From DASVEG01 sp035540495 (lineage in GTDB: Bacteria > Actinomycetota > Acidimicrobiia > Acidimicrobiales > CADCTF01), in NCBI GenBank assembly GCA_035540495.1, contig DATLGL010000057.1, forward strand, positions 1 to 46,098: a DNA stretch of 46,098 nucleotides, written 5' to 3'. The translations under genes and the position numbers were made by a program. How positions within the stretch are numbered: the first letter of the stretch is position 1; every line of letters begins with the position of its first letter. The notes under the pieces were generated by a model, which was not told the DNA's origin, made no database searches, and saw nothing but the letters and a program-made list of their open reading frames with translations. Shown piece by piece: positions 10,441 through 20,578 of this stretch.

Positions 10441-11219
10441 CAGACGTGACGACCGAGGTGCCGCGCGTGCGCCCGCACCCCCGGATCCGCGAGCGGCGCG
10501 TCGCGGTCAAACGGAACGAAGGACGCCGCCGGCTCCGGATCCTCGTCCTCGCGGTCACCGCGGTGGCGCTCGTGGGCGCCGGCTATGGCGCGACCCGCTC
10601 GCCCCTGCTCGACGTCGACACCGTGCGGGTGCGCGGCGCGAGCGAGACCGAGGTCGCTGCGGTGCTCGCCGCGTCCGGGCTCGACCGCAGCCCGGCCATG
10701 GTCGATCTCGACGAGCGGGCGATCGAGCGCGCCATCGCCGCGCTGCCGTGGGTGGCCAGCGTCGACGTCGTCGTCGACTACCCGGGCACCGTCGAGGTGA
10801 CGCTCCTCGAGCGGACGCCGATCGCCACCCTGTCGGCCGGGGAGGGCGTGTGGGCGCTCGTCGACATCGAGGGCCGGGTCCTGCAGCACATCGCCGAGCC
10901 GGTAGGGGAGCTGACCCGTGTCGAGGCGCCGCCTGCCGGCGGGCCGGGGACGACGGTCGACGAGTCGACTCGTGCTGCGCTGCGCCTGATCGACGCGCTT
11001 CCCGAGGTCCTGGCCGGGCGGGTGCCGGGCGTGACGGTGGACGCGACCGGCGCGCTCCGGCTGCATCTCGACGGGAAGATCCCGGTGGAGCTCGGGCGGG
11101 CGACGGACGTCGAGGCGAAGCTCGTGGCGCTGGCCACGTTGGTGCAGAAGGCCGATCTCGCACGCGTCCGGATCATCGATGTCCGGGTTCCGACCGCTCC
11201 AGTGTTGACCCGTGGCTGA
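10437..11219 (+). CDS. ftsQ: Cell division protein FtsQ (DivIB)
   Basis: Bitopic membrane protein (260 aa) of the divisome linking early and late division proteins. A basic cytoplasmic segment of about 40 residues is followed by one membrane helix (about 41-58), then a POTRA domain starting at LLDVDTVRVRGA and a FtsQ beta domain with WVASVDVVVDYPGTVEVTLLER. GTG 10437 overlaps the murB stop. The end of the gene contains the -35 box of a promoter serving ftsZ, and the long leader that follows separates the two genes. Confidence 0.93.
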   Translation: MTDVTTEVPRVRPHPRIRERRVAVKRNEGRRRLRILVLAVTAVALVGAGYGATRSPLLDVDTVRVRGASETEVAAVLAASGLDRSPAMVDLDERAIERAIAALPWVASVDVVVDYPGTVEVTLLERTPIATLSAGEGVWALVDIEGRVLQHIAEPVGELTRVEAPPAGGPGTTVDESTRAALRLIDALPEVLAGRVPGVTVDATGALRLHLDGKIPVELGRATDVEAKLVALATLVQKADLARVRIIDVRVPTAPVLTRG

Positions 11220-11234
11220 GGTCGACCGTAAACT
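11205..11234 (+). promoter_or_regulatory. sigma-A-type promoter for ftsZ
   Basis: TTGACC (11205-11210) and TAAACT (11229-11234) are separated by 18 bp, a good match to the housekeeping consensus. The -35 lies within the last codons of ftsQ. Predicted start is near 11241, giving an ftsZ leader of about 190 nt. No experimental support. Confidence 0.65.
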
Positions 11235-11339
11235 TTCGATCACTTCAAGAGGTTTCCAGTGACTCTCACGCTGAAGTTGAGGTTGAGACTTCATCTCGAG
11301 CGCCACCGGATGCCCCATCCGACATCCGATGTTCCAGCT

Positions 11340-11367
11340 GGCCGGGCCGAACGCGCGCCCGGCCTTT
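11340..11367 (+). terminator. Terminator-like hairpin in the ftsZ leader
   Basis: GGCCGGGC (11340-11347) pairs perfectly with GCCCGGCC (11357-11364) around a 9-nt loop and is followed by TTT. A smaller hairpin (CGGGG-CTCG-CCCCG, 11378-11391) comes next. It lies after the predicted ftsZ promoter and before ftsZ, so it may end read-through from ftsQ or act as an attenuator. A 21-codon ORF, ATG 11310 to TAA 11373-11375, spans it, with no convincing ribosome site. Confidence 0.5.
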
Positions 11368-11427
11368 CGGCGTAACCCGGGGCTCGCCCCGACCACGAAC
11401 GAGCACCCCAGCAGAAGGAGCAGCCGC

Positions 11428-12513
11428 ATGGCTGGCGCAGGCAACTACATCGCAGAGATCAAGGTCGTCGGCGTCGGCGGCGGCGGCGTCAACGCGGTCA
11501 ACCGCATGGTCGACGCCGGCCTCAAGGGTGTCGAGTTCATCGCGGTGAACACCGACGCGCAGGCGCTGCTCATGAGCGACGCCGACCTCAAGCTCGACGT
11601 CGGCCGCACCCTCACACGCGGCCTGGGCGCGGGCTCCGATCCGGAGGTGGGGCGCGCCGCGGCCGAGGAGCATCGCGACGAGATCGAGGAGGCGCTCAAG
11701 GGCGCCGACATGGTGTTCGTCACCGCAGGCGAGGGCGGCGGCACCGGCACCGGCGCCGCGCCCGTCATCGCGGAGATCGCGAAGAGCCAGGGCGCGCTCA
11801 CCATCGCCGTCGTGACTCGGCCGTTCCAGTTCGAGGGCCGCCGCCGGGCGGTGCAGGCCGAGATGGGCATCAACAACCTGCGCGACAAGGTCGACACCAT
11901 CATCGTCATCCCGAACGACCGGCTGCTCGACATCGCGAACGACAAGACGTCGTTGGTCAACGCGTTCAAGATGGCCGACGAGGTCCTGCTGCAAGGTGTG
12001 CAGGGCATCACGAGCTTGATCACGACGCCTGGTCTCGTGAACACCGACTTCGCGGACGTGAAGATGATCATGCAGAACGCCGGCTCGGCGATCATGGGCA
12101 TCGGCACCGCGTCGGGCGAGGGGCGTGCGGTCACCGCAGCACGTCTCGCCATCACGAGCCCCCTGCTCGAGTCGTCGATCGACGGTGCTCGCGGCGTCCT
12201 CCTCAACATCGCGGGCGGCACCGACCTCGGCCTGTTCGAGGTCACCGAAGCAGCCGAGACGATCCACCAGGTCGCGCATCCCGACGCCAACATCATCTGG
12301 GGCCAGGTCAGCGACGACACGATGGGCGACGAGGTGCGCGTCACCGTCATCGCTGCTGGCTTCAACCGCTGGGAGGAAGACGGCGGCAGCGACAGCCGGG
12401 GCAGCGCCGGCCGCGCCGCCCCCAGCCTCGGGCTCCAGCAGAGCGACGACTTCAGCGAAGACCTCGACCTCGACGACGACGACGACTTCGACGTCCCGAG
12501 CTTCCTGAAGTAG
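11428..12513 (+). CDS. ftsZ: Cell division GTPase FtsZ
   Basis: Tubulin-like GTPase (361 aa) that assembles the cytokinetic ring. ATG 11428 is preceded by AGAAGGAG (11413-11420) and gives the usual NYIAEIKVVGVGGGGVNAVNRM N-terminus; an in-frame ATG at 11329 is rejected. The GTP signature GGGTGTG is at residues 103-109, and the T7 synergy loop NTDFADVK is present. The linker is short, and the acidic C-terminal peptide DDDDDFDVPSFLK is the binding site for SepF, whose gene lies 1.4 kb downstream. Expressed from its own promoter through a structured leader. Confidence 0.98.
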   Translation: MAGAGNYIAEIKVVGVGGGGVNAVNRMVDAGLKGVEFIAVNTDAQALLMSDADLKLDVGRTLTRGLGAGSDPEVGRAAAEEHRDEIEEALKGADMVFVTAGEGGGTGTGAAPVIAEIAKSQGALTIAVVTRPFQFEGRRRAVQAEMGINNLRDKVDTIIVIPNDRLLDIANDKTSLVNAFKMADEVLLQGVQGITSLITTPGLVNTDFADVKMIMQNAGSAIMGIGTASGEGRAVTAARLAITSPLLESSIDGARGVLLNIAGGTDLGLFEVTEAAETIHQVAHPDANIIWGQVSDDTMGDEVRVTVIAAGFNRWEEDGGSDSRGSAGRAAPSLGLQQSDDFSEDLDLDDDDDFDVPSFLK

Positions 12514-12516
12514 CTC

Positions 12517-13173
12517 TTGCGTTCACTCCGGCTCGGGCCCGCTGAGGTCCGATTCACCGGGCGGGAAGAAGGCGATGTCAGCCAGCACGCCGGCGTCGCT
12601 CGCGGCGCGCGCCAGCGAGCCGTCGTCGATCGGCCTTGGAAGACGGCGCGACAGGTGCACGGTTCACGTGCGGTGTTCGTCGACTCGTCGACCGGCGACG
12701 TCGGCGACGCGGACGCGCTCGTCACCACCTACCGCACGATCGCGATCGCCGTCCACACCGCCGACTGCGCGCCCGTCGCGCTCGCCGGTGGTGACGTCGC
12801 CGCCGTTGCGCACGCGGGATGGCGCGGGCTGGAAGCCGGTGTGCTCGACGAGACGGTCGAGCTGATGCGGGCCAAGGGCGCCACCGCGATCGAGGCCGCA
12901 CTCGGCCCCTGCATCCAGCCGTCGTGCTACGAGTTCGGAGCCGACGACCTCGAGCGACTCGTCGATCGGTTCGGTGACTCGGTGAGGTCGACGACGTCGG
13001 AGGGCACACCCGCCCTCGACGTGCCGGCTGCGGTGCGCACGTCGCTCGAGCGTCTCGACGTAGTGCTCGTGCACGACGTGGGGACCTGCACCGCGTGCGA
13101 ACCAGACGAGTGGTTCTCGCATCGCGCGCGCCAGGAGCCCGAGCGCCAGGCGACGGTGGTGTGGCTGCCATGA
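12517..13173 (+). CDS. pgeF: Laccase-domain protein PgeF/YfiH (purine nucleoside phosphorylase or peptidoglycan editing factor)
   Basis: Polyphenol-oxidase/laccase-like fold (218 aa). Members bind Zn or Cu and have been reported to act on purine nucleosides or to help keep peptidoglycan precursors correct. Metal/active-site motifs visible are ARQVHG, HTADCAPV, HAGWRG and GPCIQPSCYE. The likely start is TTG 12517, three bases after the ftsZ stop; no better ATG/GTG gives the N-terminus. Its position directly after ftsZ and before yggS is common in actinobacteria. ATGA overlap with the next gene suggests co-translation. Confidence 0.88.
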   Translation: MRSLRLGPAEVRFTGREEGDVSQHAGVARGARQRAVVDRPWKTARQVHGSRAVFVDSSTGDVGDADALVTTYRTIAIAVHTADCAPVALAGGDVAAVAHAGWRGLEAGVLDETVELMRAKGATAIEAALGPCIQPSCYEFGADDLERLVDRFGDSVRSTTSEGTPALDVPAAVRTSLERLDVVLVHDVGTCTACEPDEWFSHRARQEPERQATVVWLP

Positions 13174-13835
13174 CCGCGGCGATGTCCGCTTCCGTCGTCG
13201 CGGAGCGGCTCGACGCGATTCGCGATCGCATCGCTCGCGCCGGAGGCGACACCCGATCCATCACCGTCGTCGCGATGACGAAGGGGTTCGGGATCGACGC
13301 GGTGCGCGCTGCCATCGCCGCCGGTCTGCACGACCTCGGCGAGAACTACGCGCAGGAGCTCGTCGAGAAGGCCGAGCAGACGACGGGGCCGGCCCGCTGG
13401 CACTTCCTGGGCGCCGTGCAGCGGAACAAGGTGGCGAAGCTGGCGCCTCGCGTCTCCGTGTGGCAGACGGTCGACCGCATGTCGGCCGGCACCGAGATCG
13501 CTCGGCGCTCGCGCGGCGCCACGGTGCTCGTGCAGGTGAACCTGTCCGGTGATCCCGGGCGCAACGGCTGCTCGTTCGAGGATGCGCCGGCGCTCGTCGG
13601 TGACCTCCGCGGCCTCGACCTCGACGTGGCGGGGCTCATGGGAGTGGCCAGCGCAGGATCTCCCGATCAGGCACGCGCCGAGTTCGAGCGGCTGGGCGCC
13701 TTGCGACGGGCGCTCGAGCTCGACGAGCTGTCGATCGGGATGACAGATGACCTGGAGCTCGCAGTGGCTGCGGGCTCGACGATGGTGCGCATCGGGCGGG
13801 CGCTTTTCGGAGAACGCGACAAGCGTCCCCTCTGA
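13170..13835 (+). CDS. yggS: PLP homeostasis protein YggS/PLPBP
   Basis: Single-domain fold-type III PLP-binding protein (221 aa) that buffers pyridoxal phosphate; no catalytic reaction is known. The PLP lysine is probably K38 in VAMTKGFG. Other family motifs are LGENYAQEL, WHFLGAVQRNK, VNLSGDPGRNG, LMGVAS, and SIGMTDDLELAV with TMVRIGRALFG at the end. ATG 13170 overlaps the pgeF stop; an alternative ATG is at 13182. It sits between pgeF and sepF, as in many Gram-positive genomes. Confidence 0.94.
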   Translation: MTAAMSASVVAERLDAIRDRIARAGGDTRSITVVAMTKGFGIDAVRAAIAAGLHDLGENYAQELVEKAEQTTGPARWHFLGAVQRNKVAKLAPRVSVWQTVDRMSAGTEIARRSRGATVLVQVNLSGDPGRNGCSFEDAPALVGDLRGLDLDVAGLMGVASAGSPDQARAEFERLGALRRALELDELSIGMTDDLELAVAAGSTMVRIGRALFGERDKRPL

Positions 13836-13878
13836 GGGCTGACCGACGTGCGACGATAGAGACAACAGGAGGAGACCG

Positions 13879-14373
13879 ATGTCCGGGTTCCGACGGATGA
13901 TGAGCTACCTCGGCCTCGTCGACGACGACGAGTACGACGAGTACGAGGCATACGACGACAACGCCGCGCAGCAGCAGCCGCAGGCTGCGGGGACGCCGGC
14001 GCGCGCCGCTGCTCGTCCGGCCGCGTTCGAGCCCGAGCCAGCGGGCGGCACGATTCGCACGCTCCCACGCGAACCGGAGCCGCAGCCGAGCGGCGTCACC
14101 GTCGCGCCGCGCACGTCGTCGGTGGTGCGGCCGCTGACGCCGGTCGCCAGCACGAAGCCGGTCACGGTGACGCCAGGTTCGTTCCAGGACGCGAAGGAGA
14201 TCGGTGATCGCCTCAAGGCCGGGGTGCCGGTGATCGTCAACCTGCAGGGCGCCGACCGCGATCTGCTCCGGCGCATCGTCGACTTCGCATCCGGCCTCAC
14301 CTACGGCCTCGATGGCGAGATGGAGCGCACCGCGGATCGGGTGTACCTCCTCACGCCGACCCAGCGCGCGTAG
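13879..14373 (+). CDS. sepF: SepF, membrane tether of the FtsZ ring
   Basis: Peripheral membrane division protein (164 aa). The N-terminal amphipathic segment (SGFRRMMSYLGL) should bind the membrane. An acidic, Gln/Pro-rich linker with several Tyr/Asp (DDDEYDEYEAYDD) leads to the SepF core, about 80 residues, which polymerises and binds the FtsZ C-terminal peptide (PGSFQDAKEIGDRLKAG...VIVNLQGADRDLLRRIVDFASGL). ATG 13879 has an excellent ribosome site AGGAGGAG at 13867-13874, four bases away. With FtsA not encoded here, SepF is probably the main FtsZ anchor. Confidence 0.95.
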   Translation: MSGFRRMMSYLGLVDDDEYDEYEAYDDNAAQQQPQAAGTPARAAARPAAFEPEPAGGTIRTLPREPEPQPSGVTVAPRTSSVVRPLTPVASTKPVTVTPGSFQDAKEIGDRLKAGVPVIVNLQGADRDLLRRIVDFASGLTYGLDGEMERTADRVYLLTPTQRA

Positions 14374-14375
14374 AC

Positions 14376-14621
14376 GTGGGCTGCCTCCTCGCGCAGTTGC
14401 TGCAGATCTATTCGATCTGCCTCTTCGGACGCATCATCCTCAGCTGGTTCCCGCTCGCCCCGGGCGGAGCGATGGCGTCGATCTTCGGCGTGCTCTACAC
14501 GATCACCGAGCCGGTCCTCGGTCCGGTGCGTCGTGTGATGCCGAGCGTCGGGATGATCGACCTGTCGCCGATCGTCGTCTTCATCGTGATCAACATCGTT
14601 AGCTCGAGCATCTGCCGCTGA
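14376..14621 (+). CDS. yggT: YggT-family membrane protein
   Basis: Small integral membrane protein (81 aa) with two hydrophobic helices flanking the conserved SWFPLAPGGAM...PVLGPVRRVMPSVGMIDLSPIVV segment. Function is poorly known; its location after sepF is conserved in actinobacteria and firmicutes, where it is linked to envelope or division. GTG 14376 follows the sepF stop by two bases, so the two are co-translated. Confidence 0.9.
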   Translation: MGCLLAQLLQIYSICLFGRIILSWFPLAPGGAMASIFGVLYTITEPVLGPVRRVMPSVGMIDLSPIVVFIVINIVSSSICR

Positions 14622-14695
14622 CGGCGGCGCCGACGCGTCGCACGAACCTCGCGCAGAAGCGTTCCGGCATCCGCTGAAGTCGGGGGCGCCGTGGG

Positions 14696-14701
14696 TAGAT
14701 T
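14696..14701 (+). promoter_or_regulatory. -10 element for leaderless divIVA
   Basis: TAGATT ends 6 nt before the divIVA ATG, placing the transcript start at or next to the start codon. There is no Shine-Dalgarno sequence. CTGAAG 16 bp upstream is a weak -35. Confidence 0.5.
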
Positions 14702-14707
14702 CGACCC

Positions 14708-15622
14708 ATGGCGCCGGAGCTGACCCCTCAGAGCATCCGCGACATCCGCTTCCGGGAGAAGCTGCGGGGTTATCACCCCGAAGACGTCGACACCTTCGTC
14801 GCCGATGTCGCGGCAACCGTCGAGTCGCTGCAACGTCGGATCGACGAGCTGTCGTCCGGCGCAGCGCCCGCCCCGGACGCGGCAGCACAGGCGGCGGCTG
14901 ACTCTGCCGCGGCGTCCACCGACGTCGTGCCTGCCGGTCACAGCGAGGTCGAGGAGTCGTTGCGGCGGACGTTGATCCTCGCCCAGCGCACCGCCGACCT
15001 GGCGGTGAAGGAAGCGCAGGAGGAAGCGGCCCGGCTCGTGGCCGAAGCCGAAGCTCGCCGCGCCGAGGTGCTGGCCGAGGTGGAGGAGACGCGCACCCGC
15101 ACGATGAACGAGCTCGAGCACGAGCTCTCCGGCTACCGGCACCGGCTCTACGACGAGCGTGAGTCGCTCCAGCGCGATGTGGCTGCGTTGCAGGCCTACG
15201 TGGCGCAGGAGCGCGAGCGCCTCCGCATCTACTACTCCCAGCAGCTCGAACAGCTGCAGGGCGGGGTTCCCGGGATCGAGGCTCCGCCTGCGATGGAGAC
15301 CGCGGACCGCGTCTTCGACGACGAGGCACAGCCAGTGGCCGAGTTGCCCGCAGGCGACGACGCCACGCCGGAGGAGATCGTCGCCGACACGCCCGGCCTA
15401 CCGACCGCACCGGCCGGCGGCGACGACGCTTCAGCTGTGAACGCGGGAGAGGCCGGCGACGAAGATGACCCGTTCCTCGCGGAGCTGCGGCGGGCCGTCA
15501 ATGACGACGCACCGCTCGGTCCGCGCGACGAAGAGGCGAGCCTCCCGGAGCGCAACGAGCGCGACCTCGACATCTTCAACGACGATGACGGCGGCGGGCG
15601 CTTCCTCCGCCGTCGGCGGTGA
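14708..15622 (+). CDS. DivIVA/Wag31-like pole and septum organiser
   Basis: Coiled-coil membrane-curvature sensing protein (304 aa). The N-terminal DivIVA domain is clear (LTPQSIRDIRFREKLRGYHPEDVDTFV), with the first coiled coil to about residue 55. An Ala/Pro-rich linker, a second long Ala/Glu/Arg coiled coil (about 80-190), and an acidic disordered C-terminus ending in RRRR follow. In actinobacteria such proteins recruit cell-wall machinery to poles. Start ATG 14708 appears leaderless. A GC hairpin followed by T's closes the gene. Confidence 0.9.
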   Translation: MAPELTPQSIRDIRFREKLRGYHPEDVDTFVADVAATVESLQRRIDELSSGAAPAPDAAAQAAADSAAASTDVVPAGHSEVEESLRRTLILAQRTADLAVKEAQEEAARLVAEAEARRAEVLAEVEETRTRTMNELEHELSGYRHRLYDERESLQRDVAALQAYVAQERERLRIYYSQQLEQLQGGVPGIEAPPAMETADRVFDDEAQPVAELPAGDDATPEEIVADTPGLPTAPAGGDDASAVNAGEAGDEDDPFLAELRRAVNDDAPLGPRDEEASLPERNERDLDIFNDDDGGGRFLRRRR

Positions 15623-15627
15623 CGTTC

Positions 15628-15647
15628 GGGGGATTCGACCCCCTTCT
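15628..15647 (+). terminator. Rho-independent-like terminator after divIVA
   Basis: GGGGG (15628-15632), loop ATTCGA, CCCCC (15639-15643), then TTCT. Short stem and short T run; also just upstream of TAGGAT (15660-15665), a possible -10 for the next gene. Confidence 0.5.
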
Positions 15648-15698
15648 CGCGCAGCGGTTTAGGATGCGCAGTCCCTTCGACGAAGGAATGGTCTGTTC

Positions 15699-16904
15699 GT
15701 GTTGCTTCTCGTGACGATCTTGCTGGTCTTGATCGCAGCGGTCACGCTGCTGATCGGCATCTTCGGCGACAACCTGGCGCTGATCTTCGTGTCGATCGGA
15801 GCGAGCGCGCTCGCTGCGATCGTGCTCGCGGTTCTGTCGCAGACGAGCCGCCGCCGCGCTCGCGATGCGAGTGCGGCGCCGTCCGCGCCTGCGCCGCTGG
15901 CCGACGGCGCGACCGGGGCCGACGAGCCGACGCTCGTCGCGTCTCCCGCCGCTGCGCCGCCGGAGGAGCCGTCGCTCGAGCGGGCCGGAGCGCCCGCCGA
16001 TGCGCCGACGACCGCGGCCGGTGCTGGCGCGCTGCCGATCGAGAACTACGACTCGCTGCGCGTGAACGAGATCCTCCCCAAGCTCGAGGGCCTCGACCTC
16101 GACCAGCTCGAGCTCGTCGCGCAGCACGAGGAGTCGAACAAGAACCGCACGACGGTTCTCAACCGCATCGACGATCTGATGGACCAGCTCGAAGCGGACG
16201 AGGCCGCTCCCGCGGCAGCCAGCGGCGCCGCGTCCGCACCGGCAGACGCCGAGTCGACCGAGGAGCTGGCCGAAGCGATCGAGACCGGTGAGACCGTCGC
16301 GGAGGAGAAGGTCAGCGGCGGCTTCCCGATCCCCGACTACGAGTCCCTCGGTGAAGACGAGGTGATCGCGCTCGTCGCCGATCTCGACGCGGACGAGCTC
16401 GAAGAGGTCGCGGAGTACGAGGAGACCCACGCCAACCGCGATCGCGTGCTCGACGCCATCGACGACCGCCTCGACGAGCTCGAGGGCATCGCCCCGGCGA
16501 CCGCGGCGACGCCTCAGCAGGGCGAGGTGCCCACGCTGGCCAGGGCTGCCGGCGCGAAGAAGAGCGGGAAGAAGGCCGCGGCCAAGAAGGCTGCCGCCAC
16601 CCGGTCGACATCGACGAAGAAGGCAGGCAGGGCGGCGACGCCCGCAACGCCGGCGAAGGCGACCAAGCGTGCGACGACCGCCAAGAAGGCGCTCGGCACC
16701 TCGACGGTCGCTCCGGCCAAGAAGCTGGGCGCCGCGACGAAGGCTGCCAGCAAGGCTGCCACCAAGAAGGCCGCCGCCGCCCCGGCGAAGAAGGCGGCGA
16801 CGAAGAAGGCCGCAGCCGCTCCTGCGGTGAAGAAGGCGGCAGCGATCAAGAAGGCCACCAAGGCCGCGTCGAAGACCACCAAGGCAGCCAAGAAGTCCCG
16901 CTGA
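15699..16904 (+). CDS. Membrane protein with two YDSL-type repeats and histone-H1-like tail
   Basis: Not assigned to a named function. The 401-aa protein has two hydrophobic helices (about 1-22 and 25-48), then an Ala/Pro linker, and two homologous helical repeats of about 50 residues at 112-165 and 209-260. Each runs PI..YDSL, E.....L..LD.D.LE.VA..E....NR..VL..IDD...LE and resembles a short domain found repeatedly in actinobacterial proteins. From about residue 283 to the end it is almost wholly Lys/Ala/Thr (KKAAAKKAAA-like), as in bacterial H1-like DNA-binding tails. GTG 15699 follows GAAGGA at 15682-15687. Membrane anchor plus basic tail suggests tethering of nucleic acid near the envelope; that is inference. 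Confidence 0.8.
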   Translation: MLLLVTILLVLIAAVTLLIGIFGDNLALIFVSIGASALAAIVLAVLSQTSRRRARDASAAPSAPAPLADGATGADEPTLVASPAAAPPEEPSLERAGAPADAPTTAAGAGALPIENYDSLRVNEILPKLEGLDLDQLELVAQHEESNKNRTTVLNRIDDLMDQLEADEAAPAAASGAASAPADAESTEELAEAIETGETVAEEKVSGGFPIPDYESLGEDEVIALVADLDADELEEVAEYEETHANRDRVLDAIDDRLDELEGIAPATAATPQQGEVPTLARAAGAKKSGKKAAAKKAAATRSTSTKKAGRAATPATPAKATKRATTAKKALGTSTVAPAKKLGAATKAASKAATKKAAAAPAKKAATKKAAAAPAVKKAAAIKKATKAASKTTKAAKKSR

Positions 16905-16941
16905 GGTCGAGGCCGAGCGGCACGACCCGCTCACCTCGACC
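16905..16941 (+). terminator. Compound hairpin after the H1-tail gene
   Basis: GGTCGAGG (16905-16912) pairs with CCTCGACC (16934-16941), and inside it GAGCGG pairs with CCGCTC. It lies directly after the stop codon in a convergent gap. No T tract follows. Confidence 0.5.
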
Positions 16942-16964
16942 AGCGACCATCGATGATCGACCGT

Positions 16965-16982
16965 CGACCCCCCGCAGGGTCG
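16965..16982 (-). terminator. Hairpin downstream of ileS
   Basis: CGACCC-CCCGCA-GGGTCG lies eight bases beyond the ileS stop on the - strand. Six-base-pair stem without a clear T tract; a plausible but weak terminator. Confidence 0.35.
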
Positions 16983-16989
16983 GCCGTCG

Positions 16990-20100
<3,111 letters not shown>

Positions 20101-20105
20101 CTCTC

Positions 20106-20112
20106 TAGAGTA
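20106..20112. promoter_or_regulatory. Overlapping bidirectional -10 elements for ileS and yggU
   Basis: On +, TAGAGT (20106-20111) ends 7 nt before yggU GTG 20119. On -, TACTCT (20112-20107) ends 6 nt before ileS ATG 20100. The two hexamers overlap by five bases. No convincing -35 on either side. Confidence 0.5.
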
Positions 20113-20118
20113 CGAGCC

Positions 20119-20487
20119 GTGGTCGACGATCTTTTCGAGGTTTCCAGCGACGGCACGTTCCTGGTTCGCGTGCACGTGCAGCCTGGCGCCGGACGCACGG
20201 CGGTCGTCGGTCGCCACGGCGACGCGCTCAAGCTCAAGGTCGGCGCGCCGCCGGAGCAGGGGCGGGCGAACGAGGCCTGCGCCGCCCTCCTCGCCGAGAT
20301 CCTCGGCATCAAGCCGGCCGACGTCGCGCTGTCCTCCGGCGGATCGAGCCGTACGAAGAGGTTCACCGTGAGCGGGATCGAGCAGGACGATCTGATCCAG
20401 CGCCTCGAGCTCGCGCTCGCCGATGCGCCGCTCGGTGGCGGGAACGCGCGGACGAACCGAGGCATCCCGAGGGCACGCCGCCGCTGA
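20119..20487 (+). CDS. yggU: YggU/DUF167 family protein
   Basis: Small cytoplasmic protein (122 aa) of the DUF167 fold; biochemical role unknown. Family features are the VRVHVQPGAGRTAVVG opening, LKLKVGAPPEQGRANEA, and the GGSSRTKRFTVSG segment. The C-terminus has an extra Arg/Gly-rich stretch (GGGNARTNRG..RARRR) beyond the usual domain. GTG 20119 is preceded by a TAGAGT -10 and no ribosome site, so likely leaderless and transcribed divergently from ileS. In many genomes yggU adjoins yggT and proC; here it has been separated from yggT by about 5.5 kb. Confidence 0.85.
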   Translation: MVDDLFEVSSDGTFLVRVHVQPGAGRTAVVGRHGDALKLKVGAPPEQGRANEACAALLAEILGIKPADVALSSGGSSRTKRFTVSGIEQDDLIQRLELALADAPLGGGNARTNRGIPRARRR

Positions 20488-20578
20488 CCTGATGGCTTGA
20501 CGCCTCGCTCGGGGGTGGCACCGGTTGACGGCGAGGGGCTGCTACCCTTCGCCGTTCTTCCAACCCGGAAGGGGCGCG

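Noticed and set aside
11329..11427. ATG 11329 as ftsZ start
   Set aside because: The added 33 residues have no FtsZ character; ATG 11428 has AGAAGGAG upstream and gives the standard N-terminus.
16560..16900. Lys/Ala codon repeats as a CRISPR-like or tandem DNA array
   Set aside because: Periodic only through codon usage of a Lys/Ala tail; units are irregular and without spacers.
20488..20578. TTGACG at 20525 or 20497 as a -35 for the DksA-like gene
   Set aside because: Spacing to the nearest -10 (TACCCT at 20543) is 12 or 40 bp, which does not suit a promoter.
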